This document shows positions 61,016 to 64,000 of a DNA stretch of 64,000 nucleotides, one piece after another. Below the pieces are notes generated by a model. That model was given only the letters and a program-made list of their open reading frames with translations. It did no database searches and was not told where the DNA came from. The DNA is taken from the NCBI RefSeq assembly GCF_954871325.1, contig NC_088777.1, positions 22,855,366-22,919,365 of the forward strand, read 5' to 3'. The position numbers and the translations under genes are program-made. The first letter of the stretch is position 1, and the number at the start of each line of letters is the position of its first letter. The stretch comes from Gordionus sp. m RMFG-2023 (Eukaryota; Nematomorpha; Gordioida; Chordodea; Parachordodidae).

Positions 61016-61064
61016 GGGCAAAAGTATAATAAATTTGGTAATAAAATATTAATAATATATATAG

Positions 61065-61337
61065 ATTCAAATTAATGATCAAGGACGTGTGTTTGTGAAC
61101 GAAATAAGCAATATTTATCAAACTAGTAGGGACCATGCAGAGATACCAAATGGCATGGTTGAAAGAGTGTATAAAACAATCCAAAATGCACTATTAAAGT
61201 GTATTAAGGATGATCATTTAATTTGGACAGATGCCTTGTCTGGCATGATATTTGCCCATAACACGTCTCTACACGAATCTTCAAAATTTACAACCTATGA
61301 GCTGCTGTATGGTAGAAAAGCAAAACAAGCTTATGGG
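61065..61337 (+). pseudogene. Integrase fossil: catalytic core, second part
   Basis: The text begins INDQGRVFVNEISN, continues to NGMVERVYKTIQNALLKCI, and has WTDALSGMIFAHNTSLHES and YELLYGRKAK. It corresponds to the ...NDqG.EF.n... and NG.vER.n.t.k..L core, including the region of the third catalytic residue, and the family-typical LFaHn.s.H.St...PyeLLYGR. It is flanked by AG and GT sites, consistent with the introns such Ginger genes have (the next candidate intron, 61338-61391, is only 54 bp). Confidence 0.8.
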
Positions 61338-61391
61338 GTATGATAAATCTCATTTTATAATCATATACTATATATTATGTCTCTATTTAAG

Positions 61392-61706
61392 GTTGACGAG
61401 GAAGAGGATATTGATCCTGACAATGTACCTGAAGCAGATTTCGAATCTTGTTTTCAAGATACAGTTTTCAGGGTGAATGATATTCATGAGATAGCAGCTG
61501 ACAAAATAGATCTTGCTCAGCTTAAACAGCAGAGAGATTTTAGAATTCATAATGCTGGTAGAAATAACCATTATTTATTCAATCATCAATTGCTTATTTG
61601 GAACAGCCGTCGGGCTGATAGGAAAGGTGGTAAAATGACCAGACCTTGGATGGGTCCTTATACAATAGTTAGGATTCTTAAAAGTAAAATTTATCATTAT
61701 TATTAA
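61392..61706 (+). pseudogene. Integrase fossil: C-terminal GPY/F-like segment
   Basis: It begins VDEEEDIDPDNVPEADFESC, passes through AADKIDLAQLKQQRDFRIHN, and contains WNSRRADRKGGKMTRPWMGP with YTIVRILKS. This is the C-terminal nucleic-acid-binding module of Ginger/GIN1/KRBA2-type integrases (v...n.rr..RKGGK...pw.GPy.i..i). Further related text (GELMNASCSILKSK) follows an AG site near 61724. The element as a whole is broken. Confidence 0.75.
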
Positions 61707-61859
61707 ATTATTTTTAATATTTAGGCAATGGTGAGCTCATGAATGCTAGTTGTAGCATTTTAAAGAGCAAAGCAAATATATGTAATATAAAACATTATTT
61801 TGCAAGAAAAGATATATAATTATCTTAATTACTTAATAATATACATATTTTTTAGATGA

Positions 61860-62767
61860 TAAAAACTCTGAGATAGTGAGTTATAATGCTTAGTTAAATA
61901 CCCAAGAAAATCACTTGAAAGGTATTATTTTTAAAACTCACATTAATTATTTAAATATTTAGTCCAAAGTTACTCAGCACGATTATTGGAGAAGCGAATA
62001 AGAATTGTGAAGACCAAAAATATAAAATATTTATTATTATACGTATTTTTTAGATGATGCAGATTTTAAGAAGATAAAGATATTAAAGATAAAACGAAGA
62101 TAGTAGAGCATGGTAGCCATCGAGAAAATATTAATATTTTTATAAATTGATATTAATTTGTTTTTTAAATTATTAGTTATGCCTCTTAATCCTAAAATAC
62201 CAGCTGTAATTGAAAAGTGGACCTTAAATTTGTATTATTATTTAATTTGCTATTTTTTAGATAATATATTGACAGTTGAGACTGTAATTTCCATGAAAGA
62301 CGATACAAATTTTTTTCTTCCCATCAGGCAGCGTCTACATGACAGGATTTTCACTGGATGCAAACCCCCTTCAAAAACCTTTGCCTACCCCCAAAAAATC
62401 ACCGCCGCCTTAGGCGGCGGTGTCTCTTTATCGTTATTTTCACTTATTTATTTATTGATACTCTTCTCAAATAATTTATATAGGATAACTTAAATTAATC
62501 TATCTCTACTACTAACTATCGATATTTTGTGAATATAAAGAATTTATTTTTTAGATAATAAATTCAATTAAAACCTCCATTATTTACAATGAATTAATTA
62601 TTATGGCATTATGAGCTTGCTGAAATATCTAAACCTTATAAATTACATTTAAAAGGATAGTTTATTTGGAAAACAATGTGTATGATTGTTTGCAATATAT
62701 AGATTTGGGCGATGAATTGTATTATAATAATACTATAATAAAAGTATTAATTTTTACAGCAATAAAT
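61860..62767. other. Downstream part of integrase element, unassigned
   Basis: AT-rich with several TTTTTTAG acceptor-like sites. One 111-codon plus frame (62158-62493) contains MKDDTNFFLPIRQRLHDRIF and a GC-rich stretch with a perfect hairpin at 62400-62422. No domain is recognised. It may hold 3' exons of the integrase element or unrelated DNA. Confidence 0.3.
62400..62422. other. GC-rich perfect hairpin
   Basis: CACCGCCGCC-TTA-GGCGGCGGTG: a 10-bp perfect stem (all but two pairs G:C) with a 3-nt loop in otherwise AT-rich DNA, followed by TCTCTTTATCG. In bacteria this would be called a rho-independent-type stem; in this context its role is unknown. Confidence 0.75.
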
Positions 62768-62867
62768 TTTGTCCTAGTCCATCTCAAAATTTAATTAACC
62801 CCCCAAAAAATTTATTTTACCCCCATTAAAGCAGCTTACCCCCTTGCCCCCTCAAAAAAATAGGATG

Positions 62868-64000
62868 CAAAATCGTTGTTTTTAAAGTTTTTCGAATTTT
62901 TTTGACGTAAATGGGCTAAAATAAGCATTGCTAACATGTTAAAATAAAATTTAAGTGAAGATGTACCCTAGATAAGTGACATTGGTCATAATCGTTGTTT
63001 TTAAAGATTTTCGAATTTTTTTGACGTAAATGGGCTAAAATAAGCATTGCTAACATGTTTAAATAAAATTTAAGTGAAGATGTACCCTAGATAAGTGACA
63101 ATTGTCATAATCGTTGTTTTTAAAGTTTTTCGAATTTTTTTGACGTAAATGGGCTAAAATAAGCATTGCTAACATGTTTAAATAAAATTTAAGTGAAGAA
63201 GTACCACAGATAAGTGATAATTGTCATAATCGTTGTTTTTAAAGTTTTTCGAAAATTTTTGACGTAAATAAGCTAAAATAAGCATTGCTAACATGTTTAA
63301 ATAATATTTTAGTTGAGATGTACCATAGATAAGTGACATTTGTCATAATCGTTGTTTTTAAAGTTTTTCGAATTTTTTTGACGTAAATGGGCTAAAATAA
63401 GCATTGCTAACATGTTTAAATAAAATTTTAGTGAAGATGTACGATAGAAAAGTGACAATTATCATAATCGTTGTTTTTAAAGTTTTTCGAATTTTTTTGA
63501 CGTAAATGGGCTAAAATAAGCATTGCTAACATGTTTAAATAAAATTTAAGTGAAGAAGTACCACAGATAAGTGATAATTGTCATAATCGTTGTTTTTAAA
63601 GTTTTTCGAAAATTTTTGACGTAAATAAGCTAAAATAAGCATTGCTAACATGTTTAAATAATATTTTAGTTGAGATGTACCATAGATAAGTGACATTTGT
63701 CATAATCGTTGTTTTTAAAGTTTTTCGAATTTTTTTGACGTAAATGGGCTAAAATAAGCATTGCTAACATGTTTAAATAAAATTTTAGTGAAGATGTACG
63801 ATAGAAAAGTGACAATTATCATAATCGTTGTTTTTAAAGTTTTTCGAATTTTTTTGACGTAAATGGGCTAAAATAAGCATTGCTAACATGTTAAAATAAA
63901 ATTTAAGTGAAGATGTACTCTAGATAAGTGACAATGGTCATAATCGTTGTTTTTAAAAATTTTCGAATTTTTTTGACGTAAATGGGCTAAAATAAGCATT
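62868..64000 (+). repeat. Satellite array, right (about 9.5 units of ~119 bp, open at window edge)
   Basis: Units contain ATAATCGTTGTTTTTAAAG, TTTTTCGAATTTTTTTGACG, AAATGGGCTAAAATAAGC, ATTGCTAACATGTTTAAA and AAGTGAAGATGTACC. Starts lie near 62871, 62990, 63109, 63229, 63347, 63467, 63586, 63705, 63824 and 63943. It is inverted relative to 58155-59523. A three-unit, 357-bp higher-order repeat is visible from about 63111. The array continues past base 64000. Confidence 0.95.

Larger units (their letters stand above)
58155..64000. mobile_element. Ginger/Gypsy-type integrase element with inverted satellite arrays
   Basis: Two arrays of the same ~119-bp satellite in opposite orientation (58155-59523 and 62868 to the window edge) bracket a broken integrase gene (59740-61800). 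Integrases of this sequence type are carried by Ginger DNA transposons and by Gypsy/Ty3 LTR elements; introns and the absence of any reverse transcriptase favour Ginger. The arrays could be long, repeat-built terminal inverted repeats, but no outer terminus or TSD was found, and the right end is outside the window. Treated as a fossil: the gene is broken in several places. Age cannot be set, but the arrays look more homogeneous on the right. Confidence 0.55.

Noticed and set aside
62400-62430. Bacterial rho-independent terminator
   Set aside because: The stem is perfect, but the context is a eukaryotic transposon region and no bacterial gene precedes it.
58155-64000. CRISPR array
   Set aside because: The arrays are head-to-tail ~119-bp satellites without alternating unique spacers or cas genes.

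Overview
The window is very AT-rich, with long A/T homopolymers, no dense gene array and no operon structure. AT-rich GT...AG introns, hAT-family DNA transposons with 8-bp target-site duplications (TSDs), and a Ginger/Gypsy-type integrase gene with introns all point to a eukaryotic nuclear genome. An AT-rich invertebrate such as a cnidarian, flatworm or relative would fit, but the species cannot be fixed from the sequence. Almost everything here is transposon fossil; host genes are few.

Layout. 1-1402 (minus): the first 467 codons of an intron-free, Asn/Tyr/His-rich host protein that runs off the window edge. 1763-5401: a 3.6-kb near-complete palindrome flanked by TA, built of nested tandem repeats around a 109-bp loop. 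7243-11159: an hAT element (TSD CTTTAAAA) carrying a second hAT (7917-10129), which itself carries a third (9282-9855, perfect TSD GTATTAAT); a 139-bp tandem duplication straddles the end of the middle one. 11.2-24 kb: AT-rich sequence with inverted-repeat elements and MITEs at 11.2-12.05, 12.33-12.52, 15.13, 16.78-18.12, 18.50-19.12, 19.15-20.08, 20.21-20.53, 22.32-22.53 and 22.88-23.78 kb, plus a small LINE-like reverse-transcriptase tail near 20.75 kb. 24.17-27.19 kb: another three-deep nest (D in C in G). 28.97-31.3 kb: a decayed hAT interrupted by hAT element J, which has a perfect TSD. 33.6-36.2 kb: two more hATs. 36-53 kb: sparse, with one candidate terminal host exon (40107-40229), an hAT with a BED-finger remnant (47.04-47.94 kb), and a coding-like decayed or spliced host gene island (52.45-53.45 kb). 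54.05-55.86 kb: a second copy of the middle hAT. 58.15-64.0 kb: a Ginger-like integrase fossil lying between two arrays of the same ~119-bp satellite in opposite orientation; the right-hand array leaves the window.

How it fits together. The transposase remnants fall into several hAT groups: a BED/hAT type, a ZMYM1/P52rIPK-like type whose ends carry GCGTACGC or GTGGCGTAG, and a J-type with TAGTGTTGT ends. Many short non-autonomous elements share those ends and were probably moved by such transposases. No rRNA, tRNA, CRISPR or prokaryotic features were seen. The most unusual structures are the 3.6-kb palindrome and the integrase flanked by inverted satellite arrays.
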